Shown here piece after piece: positions 53,280 to 60,931 of a DNA stretch of 64,000 nt. Positions within the stretch are counted from its first letter, which is position 1. Every line of letters begins with the position of its first letter. A program made the position numbers and the translations under genes. The stretch spans positions 1-64,000 of the forward strand of contig NZ_BDBC01000008.1 in the NCBI RefSeq assembly GCF_001612785.1, in the 5' to 3' direction. The notes under the pieces were generated by a model, which was given only the letters and a program-made list of their open reading frames with translations, made no database searches and was not told the DNA's origin. The DNA comes from Nocardia beijingensis NBRC 16342. Lineage in GTDB: Bacteria > Actinomycetota > Actinomycetes > Mycobacteriales > Mycobacteriaceae.

Positions 53280-54743
53280 TCAGACCTTGTGCGGTTCGCT
53301 GGCGCGCAGCATGTCCTCGCGCTCGACGACCTTGACGCGCTCGCGGCCCTCCGGCTCGCCGAGGGAGCGTTCGTGCGCGTCGAGGCGGTACCAACCGGCC
53401 CAGGTGGTGAACGGGATGCCCTTGCCCTCGAGGAACTCGATGACGGCCTCTGGCTCGGGCCGCTCGGCCGGGGTGAAGCCGGGAGCGTCGTCCAGCAGGC
53501 AGGCGATGGTCTCGTTGGCGTCGCCCTTGGTGTGGCCGATCAGGCCGACCGGGCCGCGCTTGATCCAGCCGGTGACGTAGGTGGCGGGCATGTAGCGCGC
53601 GGCGCCGTCGGCGTTCTCGTCGACGAGCACGCGACCGGCTTCGTTCGGCACGGTGCCGGCCTGGTCGTCGAACGGCAGGTTGGTCAGGTTCTGCGACAGG
53701 TAGCCGACGGCGCGGTAGACCGCCTGCACATCCCAGTCCTTGAACACGCCGGTGCCCTTGACGTTGCCGGTGCCGTCGAGCTGGGTTCGCTCGGTGCGCA
53801 GGCCGACGACCTTGCCGTTCTCGCCGAGGATTTCGGTGGGGGACTCGAAGAAGTGCAGGAACAGCTTGTGCGGCCGGTCGCCCGCGTCGCGGATGGCCCA
53901 CTGCTCGAGCGTGTTGGCCACCATGTCGACCTGCTTGGAGTGCCGCCGCGCGGCTTCGGAGCCCTCGTCGTAGTCGATGTCCTCGGGGTCGACGATGACT
54001 TCGATGGTGGGCGAGTGGTCGAGTTCGCGCAGTTCCAGCGGGGTGAACTTGGCCTGCGCCGGGCCGCGGCGGCCGAAGACGTGCACCTCGACGGCCTTGT
54101 TGGCCTTGAGGCCCTTGTAGACGTTCGGCGGGATCTCCGTCGGCAGCAGCTCGTCGCCGGTCTTGGCCAGCACACGGGCGACGTCGAGGGCGACGTTGCC
54201 GACGCCGAGGACGGCGACCTTCTCCGCGTCCAGCGGCCAGGTGCGCGGAACGTCGGGGTGGCCGTCGTACCAGGAGACGAAGTCGGCGGCGCCGTAGGAG
54301 CCGTCGAGGTCGATGCCGGGGATGGGCAGGGCGCGGTCGGCGTTGGCTCCGGTGGAGAAGATCACCGCGTCGTAGAAGGCGCGCAGGTCGTCGAGGGTGA
54401 TGTCGGTGCCGTAGTCGATGTTGCCGAGCAGGCGCACCTGCGGCTTGTCGAGGACCTTGTGCAGGGCGGTGATGATGCCCTTGATCCGGGGGTGGTCGGG
54501 CGCGACGCCGTAGCGGATCAGGCCGAACGGCGCGGGCATGCGCTCGTAGAGGTCGATCGACACCTCGGCGTCGGACTTCATCAACGCGTCGGCGGCGTAG
54601 ATCCCGGCCGGTCCGGCGCCCACGATCGCGATGCGGAGCGGGCGGGTCCTCGCGGTGTGCGCGTCAGGCCCGGAGGAGGAAGCCTGCGTCACCACGGAGG
54701 GCTCGCGGACACCGCCATCCTCTACTGCACTCTGTTCGGTCAT
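53280..54743 (-). CDS. fprA: FprA-type ferredoxin-NADP reductase (adrenodoxin reductase family)
   Basis: Predicted 487 aa. FAD motif AIVGAGPAGIYAADALM near residue 40; ERMPAPFGLIRYGVAPDHPRIKG typical of adrenodoxin reductases; NADP motif VLGVGNVALDVARVL near residue 177; and C-terminal ATYVTGWIKRGPVGLIGHTKGDA. It passes electrons from NADPH to ferredoxins, for P450s and other iron-sulfur enzymes. A 35-residue N-terminal extension (SSSGPDAHTART) precedes the core. An IdeR-like box lies 46-65 nt upstream, suggesting control by iron. Upstream start ATG 54743 lacks a strong ribosome site. Confidence 0.88.
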   Translation of the reverse strand: MTEQSAVEDGGVREPSVVTQASSSGPDAHTARTRPLRIAIVGAGPAGIYAADALMKSDAEVSIDLYERMPAPFGLIRYGVAPDHPRIKGIITALHKVLDKPQVRLLGNIDYGTDITLDDLRAFYDAVIFSTGANADRALPIPGIDLDGSYGAADFVSWYDGHPDVPRTWPLDAEKVAVLGVGNVALDVARVLAKTGDELLPTEIPPNVYKGLKANKAVEVHVFGRRGPAQAKFTPLELRELDHSPTIEVIVDPEDIDYDEGSEAARRHSKQVDMVANTLEQWAIRDAGDRPHKLFLHFFESPTEILGENGKVVGLRTERTQLDGTGNVKGTGVFKDWDVQAVYRAVGYLSQNLTNLPFDDQAGTVPNEAGRVLVDENADGAARYMPATYVTGWIKRGPVGLIGHTKGDANETIACLLDDAPGFTPAERPEPEAVIEFLEGKGIPFTTWAGWYRLDAHERSLGEPEGRERVKVVEREDMLRASEPHKV

Positions 54744-54789
54744 CTTCTTACGCGCACCTTATGGTCGAAACAATTAATGACGTCTGGGC

Positions 54790-54808
54790 TTAGCTTAGGC
54801 TAAGTTGA
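54790..54808 (-). promoter_or_regulatory. IdeR/DtxR-like iron box upstream of fprA
   Basis: CTTAGC-TTAG-GCTAAG is a perfect inverted repeat (54789-54804). On the fprA strand the 19-mer matches the IdeR consensus TTAGGTTAGCCTAACCTAA at 15 of 19 positions, including the core TTAGCCTAA. The site begins 46 nt upstream of the start codon, near the expected promoter. Confidence 0.7.
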
Positions 54809-55122
54809 CGCACCGGTTCGGTCGCACCCGTCCGGTGCGGACGCGGGCGTTGCCGGCTCGTGGCTGCACGGTGCTCCGTTCGCCGCGGCGTGGAGCTGCC
54901 GATTCGCTATGACAGCAGGCCGCCGTCCCGCGATTCTATCGGGATGGCCGATGCCGCCCCGCGTCGGTGCGTGAACCTGGCGGATGCCACCCACGGCCAT
55001 GATCGTCGTCTACCCGCTCGCGCCCGGTCTATCGCCGCCCCTCGCTTCGGATCGGCGTCGCGCCCGGTCCGCAGCCGGGGGCCGAGCGCTGGATACCCGC
55101 GCCGACCAGGGATCATCGACTC
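54809..55122. other. divergent intergenic region, about 310 nt
   Basis: Between the fprA iron box and the gene at 55123. Codon pattern does not support a gene. No motif seen. Confidence 0.4.
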
Positions 55123-55572
55123 ATGACCGAACAGCATCCCGCCGCGGACGAGGACGAGATCACCCGCGTCGATCAGACCGACAAACGGTCGGTGGTCCCG
55201 TTCGTCGCCGCCGCGGTGGTCGCGGCGATCGTGCTGATCGCGATCGTGCTCGGCGGTGTGCTGTCGCCCGCTGAGAAAAATGTCACAGAGGCCGACCGCA
55301 TCGCGGCGGCCGTCCGCAACTTCGTCGACGGCGCCAACCGCAGCGACGCCGTGCCGCCGCCCGGCACCGCGTGCCAGGGTTTCGACGCGAGCCACTCACC
55401 GTTGGCGGGCCAGGACGGCGCAGGAAAGCCGGTCGAGATCACCAGAATCGACTCGCCCATGGTGGACGGCGACCGCGGCAAGGCGAACGTCACCACGAAG
55501 GTGGACGGGCAGGAGAGGACGACGACCTGGAATCTCACCAGGTCCGGTGACAAGTGGCTGGTGTGCACCTGA
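55123..55572 (+). CDS. single-pass membrane protein with extracytoplasmic NTF2-like domain
   Basis: Predicted 149 aa. Cytoplasmic acidic start (MTEQHPAADEDEITRVDQTD), one membrane helix (VVPFVAAAVVAAIVLIAIVLGGVL), and an outer domain of about 95 residues (ADRIAAAVRNFVDGANRSDAVPPPGTAC to TWNLTRSGDKWLVCT) like the C-terminal domain of the 908-aa protein at 36.5 kb: a Cys near the start and a final Trp-Leu-Val-Cys. Such DUF4878/NTF2-like domains are frequent in actinobacterial envelope proteins and have no known activity. It lies 63 nt before the riboswitch. Confidence 0.65.
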   Translation: MTEQHPAADEDEITRVDQTDKRSVVPFVAAAVVAAIVLIAIVLGGVLSPAEKNVTEADRIAAAVRNFVDGANRSDAVPPPGTACQGFDASHSPLAGQDGAGKPVEITRIDSPMVDGDRGKANVTTKVDGQERTTTWNLTRSGDKWLVCT

Positions 55573-55634
55573 GCGTTCGCGCAGGGTGCGCCACCGTTTG
55601 ACACGGTGACCCGGGTCGGTGCAATCTCAGTCGA

Positions 55635-55740
55635 AGGTCATGAGAACCAGTGTCAAGCCCCGGCATTGCTGGTCGGCAACCCTCCTCCGCGGTGGGGTGC
55701 TCCGGGTGACGACCTGGCGGCGCCTCGGTCCCGGGCGCGG
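55635..55740 (+). ncRNA. SAM-IV riboswitch
   Basis: The segment GGTCATGAGAACCAG, GTCAAGCCCCGGC, GCTGGTCGGCAACCCTCC, GCGGTGGGGTGC, CCGGGTGACGACCTGG matches the actinobacterial SAM-IV aptamer layout. P1 is AGGTC at 55635-55639 with GACCT at 55711-55715. It precedes rhodanese-metZ, where SAM would repress methionine synthesis. The downstream GCGCC/GGGCGC pair near 55720-55738 may form the expression platform by masking the ribosome site at 55756. Confidence 0.85.
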
Positions 55741-55766
55741 CAAGTGCGGATTCACAGGAGGTGCAC

Positions 55767-56183
55767 ATGAGTTATGCCGGTGACATCACCCCGCAGCAGG
55801 CATGGGAGCTGTTGCAGGACAATCCGGAAGCGGTCCTGGTGGACGTGCGGACGGAAGCGGAATGGAAGTTCGTCGGCGTCCCCGACACGAGTTCGATCGA
55901 ACGGCCGACCGTGCTGATCGAGTGGGTCGACTCGACGGGCGCGCGCAACGAGGCGTTCGTCGAGCAGTTGAAGCAGGCGCTCGACGGGCACGACCCCGAG
56001 GCTCCGGTCGTCTTCCTCTGTCGCTCCGGTCAGCGTTCGGTCGGCGCGGCGATCGCCGCCACCTCGGCGGGTTACCGCACCTCCTACAACGTGCTGGAGG
56101 GCTTCGAAGGCCCGCTCGACGAATTCGGGCATCGCGGCGGCTCCGGCTGGCGTGCCATCGGACTGCCGTGGCGGCAGTCGTGA
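55767..56183 (+). CDS. rhodanese-like sulfurtransferase
   Basis: Predicted 138 aa, single rhodanese domain (Rv0390 type). The active-site loop is VVFLCRSGQRSVGAAIAA, with Cys as persulfide carrier. WELLQDNPEAVLVDVRTEAEWKFVGVPD is the conserved first half. ATG 55767 has AGGAGG 5 nt upstream. It sits directly under the SAM-IV riboswitch and overlaps metZ (GTGA), so it probably supplies or detoxifies sulfide for sulfhydrylation. Confidence 0.9.
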   Translation: MSYAGDITPQQAWELLQDNPEAVLVDVRTEAEWKFVGVPDTSSIERPTVLIEWVDSTGARNEAFVEQLKQALDGHDPEAPVVFLCRSGQRSVGAAIAATSAGYRTSYNVLEGFEGPLDEFGHRGGSGWRAIGLPWRQS

Positions 56184-57394
56184 TCACCGGCGGCGCGTTC
56201 GACAAGCCGCTGCCCGACGGCGTCGGCCCCGCGACGCTCGGCGTGCGCGGCGGACTGCGGCGCTCCGGGTTCGAGGAGACCGCGGAGGCGCTCTACCTGA
56301 CCTCCGGCTTCGTCTACGAGAGCGCCGAGGCCGCCGAGGCCGCGTTCACCGGCGAGGTCGAACATTTCGTCTACTCCCGCTACGGCAACCCGACGGTGGC
56401 CATGTTCGAGGAGCGGATGCGCCTGCTCGACGGGGCCGAGGCGTGCTTCGCGACCGCCAGCGGCATGTCCGCGGTGTTCACCGCGCTCGGCGCGCTGCTG
56501 GGCGCGGGCGACCGGTTGGTGGCCGCGCGCAGCCTGTTCGGCTCGTGCTTCGTGGTGTGCAACGAGATCCTGCCGCGCTGGGGCGTGGAGACCGTCTTCG
56601 TCGACGGCGAGGATCTCGACCAGTGGGAACAGGCGCTGTCGGTGCCAACGCAGGCGGTCTTCTTCGAGACGCCGGCCAATCCGATGCAGACGCTGGTCGA
56701 CGTGCGGCGGGTGACCGAGCTGGCGCACGCGGCGGGCGCGAAGGTCGTGCTGGACAACGTGTTCGCCACCCCGCTGCTGCAACGCGGCTTCGAACTCGGC
56801 GCCGACGTGGTGGTCTACTCGGGCACCAAGCACATCGACGGCCAGGGCCGCGTGCTCGGCGGCGCGATCCTCGGCGCCAAGGACTACATCGATGGGCCGG
56901 TCAAAACGCTGATGCGCCACACCGGTCCCGCGCTCAGCCCGTTCAACGCGTGGACCCTGCTCAAAGGCTTGGAGACGATGCCGCTGCGGGTCCGCCATTC
57001 GACGGAGTCCGCGCTGCGCATCGCCCGCTTCCTGGAGAGCAACCCGGCCGTCAGCTGGGTGCGGTACCCGTTCCTGGAATCGCATCCGCAGTACGCGCTG
57101 GCGACCAGCCAGATGAGCGCGGGCGGCACCGTGGTGACCTTCGAGCTGAACGCCCCCGAGAACGAGGCGAAGAAGCGCGCGTTCGAAGTCCTCAACCGGT
57201 TGCGCATCGTCGACATCTCCAACAACCTGGGTGACGCCAAGAGCCTGATCACCCATCCGGCCACCACGACGCACCGCGCCATGGGCCCCGAGGGCAGGGC
57301 CACGATCGGCCTGTCCGACGGCGTCGTGCGCATCTCGGTGGGTCTGGAAGACGTGGAAGACCTGCTCGGCGACCTCGAGCAAGCCCTCGCCTGA
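56180..57394 (+). CDS. metZ: O-succinylhomoserine sulfhydrylase
   Basis: Predicted 404 aa (M. tuberculosis MetZ is 406). PLP-dependent Cys/Met-metabolism enzyme: PLP Lys at about residue 217 (VVYSGTKHIDGQGRVLGG), the pyridine-ring region SGMSAVFTALGALLGAGD, and SRYGNPT as substrate/phosphate loop. It makes homocysteine from O-succinylhomoserine and sulfide. GTG 56180 overlaps the rhodanese stop by 4 nt; an earlier GTG 56168 is possible. Controlled by the SAM-IV riboswitch upstream of the operon. It is convergent with the kinase gene, 10 nt apart. Confidence 0.95.
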   Translation: MITGGAFDKPLPDGVGPATLGVRGGLRRSGFEETAEALYLTSGFVYESAEAAEAAFTGEVEHFVYSRYGNPTVAMFEERMRLLDGAEACFATASGMSAVFTALGALLGAGDRLVAARSLFGSCFVVCNEILPRWGVETVFVDGEDLDQWEQALSVPTQAVFFETPANPMQTLVDVRRVTELAHAAGAKVVLDNVFATPLLQRGFELGADVVVYSGTKHIDGQGRVLGGAILGAKDYIDGPVKTLMRHTGPALSPFNAWTLLKGLETMPLRVRHSTESALRIARFLESNPAVSWVRYPFLESHPQYALATSQMSAGGTVVTFELNAPENEAKKRAFEVLNRLRIVDISNNLGDAKSLITHPATTTHRAMGPEGRATIGLSDGVVRISVGLEDVEDLLGDLEQALA

Positions 57395-57404
57395 GCGCGA
57401 CCAG

Positions 57405-58961
57405 TCAGCGGATCGGCACGGTGACGCCGGGTGACGACGGCGCGCCGTGCAGCACCAGGTGGGTCGGAACCTCGTCCTTTTTGTCGTTCTTCTTGCCGTT
57501 CTTGTTCTTGCCGGGCAGGTCGAAGGCCAGCCGGATCGTGCTGACGCGACCGGGAGCGACGCGCACGAAGTCGCCGCCGGACGGGTTCAGCTCGGCGGTG
57601 CCCGCCGCGTCGGGCGGCAGCGAGTGGCCGCCAGTGGTGACCAACCGCTGGTCGGCGAAGGCAAGGGTCTGTTCGCGGTCGGACACATTGGTGACGGTCA
57701 GCGTCACAATCGTGCGGGCGCCACTGGCGGCTGCGGCGTCGGAAACCACGTCGGTCACGGTGAAAGCGAAGTCGCCGTCGCGCACGGCGGGTGCGGAACC
57801 GGCGGGTTGCCCGCCGGCCGATGGCAGCGAATCGCTCGACGGAGCGGCTCGACCGGTCGTCGTCCCCGCGACGGGCGCGGACCCGATGTCGATGCCGCCG
57901 ATCACCAGCCACAGCGCCGCCGTGACCACCAGCGCCGCTGCGGCGGCGGTCAGCCACCGGAGCTTCGGCCGAGGACCGTGCTGCCAGGGCGGGGCGGGTG
58001 GCCGGACCTCGCGCGGTAGTTGCGACGGGGTGGCGGCGGGCATGATCCGGGTCGGCGTGCGGCCCGCAGGCGCCGCGGAACGGACCGGCGGGCTCGGTGG
58101 TGCGGGCGTGGACCGGACCGGCGGGCTCGGTCGTGCGGGCGTGAAACGGTTCAGGGCTGCTGCCGCCGCCGCGGCGAATTCCCCCGCGCTGCCGTAGCGT
58201 GCGTCCGGCTCCTTGGCCATTCCCTTGGCGATGACGTCGTCGAGCGCGGGTGGGACGCCGGGGGCGGCCCGTGATGCGCGGGGCGGTTCGGTCATCAGAT
58301 GCGCGCGCATCTGCTGGGCCGGATCGCCCGCACCGTAGGGCGGTCGCCCGGTGAGGGTCTCGTAGAGCACGCAGGCCAGCGAATAGACATCCGACCTGGC
58401 ATCGACCGTGCCGGTGAAGCGCTCCGGCGCCATGTACCCCAGCGTGCCCACCACCAGCCCGGTCGCGGTGAGCGCCGTGCCGTCGGCGGCGCGGGCGATG
58501 CCGAAATCGATCAGATACACGAAACCGCTGGTATGCAGAAGGATGTTGCCCGGCTTCACATCCCGGTGCACGAGTCCGGCCGCGTGCGCGGCATCCAGCG
58601 CCTCGGCGGCCTGGGCGATGACGTCGACGGCCCGGTCCGGCGGCAGTGCGCCCGATCTCAATCGGGTGCCGAGATCGACGCCATCGATGTAGGCCATCTC
58701 CAGGTACAGGTGGCCGTCGACCTCGCCGAACGCGTGAATGGGCACGATGTGCGGGTTGCGCGCCCGAGCCCCGAGCCGCGCCTCCCGCTCGAAGCGCTGC
58801 CGATAGAGCGAATCGGCGGTATATGCCGCGGACAGCACCTTGAGCGCCACGGCGCGGCCCTCCCGGTCGTGCGCCAGCCACACCTCGCCCATGCCGCCAC
58901 GACCCAGCAGGCGCTCGAGGGAGTAGTTCCCGAACGTGCCACCGGCACTCTGCACGGACAT
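57405..58961 (-). CDS. Ser/Thr protein kinase with extracytoplasmic domain
   Basis: Predicted 518 aa. Kinase domain at residues 12-270: G-loop LLGRGGMGEVW, Lys41 (VALKVL), catalytic loop VHRDVKPGNILL, DFG in IDFGIARA, and activation segment VGTLGYMAPERFTG. A Pro-rich juxtamembrane linker and one membrane helix (LTAAAAALVVTAALWLVIGGI) follow. The extracytoplasmic part (about 120 residues, FAFTVTDVVSDAAAA, VTLTVTNVSDREQTL) resembles DUF4352-type Ig-like domains. Actinobacterial kinases of this type relay envelope signals, with FHA proteins as partners. ATG 58961 follows a TACCGT -10 by 6 nt. Not PknA/B (no PASTA repeats). Confidence 0.88.
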   Translation of the reverse strand: MSVQSAGGTFGNYSLERLLGRGGMGEVWLAHDREGRAVALKVLSAAYTADSLYRQRFEREARLGARARNPHIVPIHAFGEVDGHLYLEMAYIDGVDLGTRLRSGALPPDRAVDVIAQAAEALDAAHAAGLVHRDVKPGNILLHTSGFVYLIDFGIARAADGTALTATGLVVGTLGYMAPERFTGTVDARSDVYSLACVLYETLTGRPPYGAGDPAQQMRAHLMTEPPRASRAAPGVPPALDDVIAKGMAKEPDARYGSAGEFAAAAAAALNRFTPARPSPPVRSTPAPPSPPVRSAAPAGRTPTRIMPAATPSQLPREVRPPAPPWQHGPRPKLRWLTAAAAALVVTAALWLVIGGIDIGSAPVAGTTTGRAAPSSDSLPSAGGQPAGSAPAVRDGDFAFTVTDVVSDAAAASGARTIVTLTVTNVSDREQTLAFADQRLVTTGGHSLPPDAAGTAELNPSGGDFVRVAPGRVSTIRLAFDLPGKNKNGKKNDKKDEVPTHLVLHGAPSSPGVTVPIR

Positions 58962-58967
58962 GCCTCG

Positions 58968-58973
58968 ACGGTA
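58968..58973 (-). promoter_or_regulatory. -10 element of a leaderless promoter (kinase gene)
   Basis: TACCGT on the minus strand ends 6 nt before ATG 58961. Confidence 0.45.
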
Positions 58974-59089
58974 GCGCCGGGTTCGGCCGCGGGCGCGGGC
59001 GGCCGGGCGTCGTCTTCGGCGCTGTCGACGCGACGCGTAGAGGCTGTCGGGGCCCGAGTGACGGCCGCGGGCGCCGGGCGTCCGGCTGG

Positions 59090-59542
59090 TCAGCTGCCGG
59101 TGGTGCGTTCGATGTCGGTGAGGTGGGCGATGTTGGCCTGGTCGTCCGGGGCGGAGCTCGGTTCGGTGGTGAACCAGGCGTCGAGGATTTCCCTGAGTTC
59201 GGCGCTCGAGGTCGAACGCAGGCTCAAGGCAAGGACATTCGCGTCGTTCCAGGTGCGGGCGCCCGCCGCGGTCGAGGCGTCGGCGCAGAGCGCGGCGCGG
59301 ACGCCGGCGACCTTGTTGGCGGCGATCGATGCGCCGGTGCCGGTCCAGCAGCAGACGACGGCCTGGTCGGCGCGGCCCGCGGCGACGTCGCGGGCGGCCG
59401 CTTCGCTGGCCCAGGCCCAGTCGTCGCGTTCCTCGCCGGACAGCGCGCCGTGCAGGACGAGTTCGTGGCCGCGCTCGCCCAGTTCGTCGACCAGTTCCGC
59501 GGCCACCCCGACCCGCTCGTCCGCCGCCACCGAGATTCGCAT
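59090..59542 (-). CDS. RpiB/LacAB-like sugar-phosphate isomerase with altered active site
   Basis: Predicted 150 aa. The core matches RpiB: VCCWTGTGASIAANKVAGVRAALCADASTA with Cys65 and the phosphate loop TGTG, then NDANVLAL. Two residues conserved in ribose-5-phosphate isomerase B differ: the Asp-His pair near residue 10 is Asp8-Glu9 (AADERVG), and the ring-opening His of HN is Trp98 (RTWNDAN). It may use another sugar phosphate or have lost activity. The C-terminal about 25 residues are Ser/Thr/Asp-rich. Transcript probably leaderless (TACGCT at 59549-59554). No paralogue seen in the window. Confidence 0.75.
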   Translation of the reverse strand: MRISVAADERVGVAAELVDELGERGHELVLHGALSGEERDDWAWASEAAARDVAAGRADQAVVCCWTGTGASIAANKVAGVRAALCADASTAAGARTWNDANVLALSLRSTSSAELREILDAWFTTEPSSAPDDQANIAHLTDIERTTGS

Positions 59543-59548
59543 GCGTCC

Positions 59549-59554
59549 AGCGTA
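59549..59554 (-). promoter_or_regulatory. -10 element of a leaderless promoter (RpiB-like gene)
   Basis: TACGCT on the minus strand ends 6 nt before ATG 59542. It lies 20 nt from the operator palindrome of the divergent gene, which may influence both promoters. Confidence 0.45.
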
Positions 59555-59574
59555 GTTCGCGGACCCGGCCTCAT

Positions 59575-59610
59575 TGACAGCATACTGTCATTTATGACAG
59601 TATGCTGTCA
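59575..59610 (+). promoter_or_regulatory. nested palindromic operator over the DJ-1 gene start
   Basis: TGACAGCATACTGTCA (59575-59590), TTTA, TGACAGTATGCTGTCA (59595-59610). The right half is the exact reverse complement of the left; each half is itself TGACAG-N4-CTGTCA. It covers the ATG of the DJ-1 gene at 59610 and a likely -10 (CAGTAT, 59598-59603), so binding would fully block a leaderless transcript. The MarR gene downstream is the probable ligand-binding repressor. Confidence 0.75.
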
Positions 59611-60233
59611 TGAAGACAGTGCACATGGCCGTTTACGACACGCTCGCCGACTGGGAGGTGGGCGCGGCCACCGCGCACATCAACAAGCCGAACTGGCATC
59701 GGGAACCCGGAACGTGGCAGGTGCGAACGGTCGGCCCGACGGCGGAACCGATCACCACGCTGGGTGGCATGCGCATCGTGCCGGACCTCGCGCTCGCCGA
59801 GCTGACACCCGCGGACAGCGCGATGCTGATCCTGCCGGGCGCGGAGACCTGGGAAGGGCCGCAACTGGATCCGTTCGCGCACAAAGCGCGCGAATTCGTG
59901 GACGCCGGTGTTCCGGTCGCCGCGATCTGCGGCGCGACCTTCGGCTTGGCCAAAGCGGGCCTGCTCGACACGCGCGAGCACACCAGCAATGTCGCGGAAT
60001 ACCTGCGATACAGCGGTTATTCGGGCGCGGACAACTATGTCGACCGGCCTGCCGTCACCGACGGTGACGTGATCACCGCCGGAGCGGGCGCGCCGTTCGA
60101 ATTCGCGCGCGAAGTGCTCGGCAGGCTCGGCGTCTACGAGCCGCACGTGCTGGACGGCTGGTACCGGCTGTTCGCGCACTCCGATCCGGCCGGATGGGCG
60201 GTGCTCGCGGAATACGACGCGCAGCACGCGTGA
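59610..60233 (+). CDS. DJ-1/PfpI family glutamine amidotransferase-like protein
   Basis: Predicted 207 aa. Flavodoxin-like fold with the nucleophile elbow AAICGATFGLA (Cys107) and acid VYDTLADWE region of the YdeA/DJ-1 subgroup. MLILPGAETWEG follows. Members include glyoxalase III-like and chaperone-type proteins; the reaction here is unknown. ATG 59610 is inside the operator palindrome; no ribosome site, so a leaderless start is likely. A second in-frame ATG lies 15 nt later. Operon with the MarR regulator 50 nt downstream. Confidence 0.85.
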   Translation: MKTVHMAVYDTLADWEVGAATAHINKPNWHREPGTWQVRTVGPTAEPITTLGGMRIVPDLALAELTPADSAMLILPGAETWEGPQLDPFAHKAREFVDAGVPVAAICGATFGLAKAGLLDTREHTSNVAEYLRYSGYSGADNYVDRPAVTDGDVITAGAGAPFEFAREVLGRLGVYEPHVLDGWYRLFAHSDPAGWAVLAEYDAQHA

Positions 60234-60242
60234 GCGATAATC

Positions 60243-60268
60243 GCCGGTGATCCGGCCGGATCACCGGC
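60243..60268 (+). promoter_or_regulatory. perfect 26-bp palindrome between DJ-1 and marR
   Basis: GCCGGTGATCCGG joined without spacer to its complement CCGGATCACCGGC. Located 9 nt after the DJ-1 stop and 15 nt before ATG 60284. It could be an operator, an attenuator hairpin that lowers MarR expression, or both. Confidence 0.6.
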
Positions 60269-60283
60269 ATCGGGAGGCGACGC

Positions 60284-60733
60284 ATGACCCCGGAACAGGA
60301 ATTGTTCGCCGCGGCGGCGATCACGTCGTTCCGTTTGAACGGGCAGTTCCTCGGCGTGGCCGAGGAACTGGCGCGACCGGCGGGCCTGACCGCCGCTTGG
60401 TGGCAAGTGCTCGGTGCGGTGCTGCGCGCGCCGCTACCGGTCGCCGGCATCGCCCGCGACATGGGCATCACCCGCCAGAGCGTCCAGCGCATCGCGGATC
60501 TGCTGGTGGACAAGGGACTCGCCGAATACCGGCCCAATCCCGCCCACCGGCGGGCGAAACTCGTCGCGGTCACCGACGCGGGCCGGGCCGCGGTGCACCG
60601 CATCAACCCGCAGCACAAGGTGATGGCCGAACGGCTCGCGCACGAACTCGGCCGCGAGCAACTCGTGCGCACCGTCGAGGTGCTCACCACGCTGTCCGCC
60701 GCGATCGACGCGATCACCACGGACGGCGGCTAG
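60284..60733 (+). CDS. MarR family transcriptional regulator
   Basis: Predicted 149 aa. Winged helix: LTAAWWQVLGAVLRAPLPVAGIARDMGITRQSVQRIADLLVDKGLAEYRPNPAHRRAKLVAVTDAGRAAVHRI, with the basic wing residues ending around residue 95, flanked by dimerisation helices. It is co-encoded with the DJ-1 protein and likely binds TGACAG-N4-CTGTCA in its promoter. ATG 60284 has GGGAGG 7 nt upstream. The effector may be a reactive aldehyde or drug, as in many MarR/DJ-1 pairs; this is inference. Confidence 0.9.
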   Translation: MTPEQELFAAAAITSFRLNGQFLGVAEELARPAGLTAAWWQVLGAVLRAPLPVAGIARDMGITRQSVQRIADLLVDKGLAEYRPNPAHRRAKLVAVTDAGRAAVHRINPQHKVMAERLAHELGREQLVRTVEVLTTLSAAIDAITTDGG

Positions 60734-60931
60734 CCGCGGCGACGATCCGAGTCGTGTTCGACGCATGCACGTCGTGGGCGATGTGGGGCGCGGAAGTTCT
60801 TCGAGCGCCGACGCGCGGCAGCAGCTGCTGTCCGGTCGACGAGCGGCAAGCTTCCGTCACCCGGAACCTGGAGGCCGGTAACGGCAGCGTGGTTTGTCGC
60901 AGGTGCGGGCTGCCGTCGGTCGGCGCACGAT

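Noticed and set aside
53289-54803. 504-codon plus-strand frame opposite fprA
   Set aside because: Antisense to FprA; Val/Gly/Glu-rich, no motifs.
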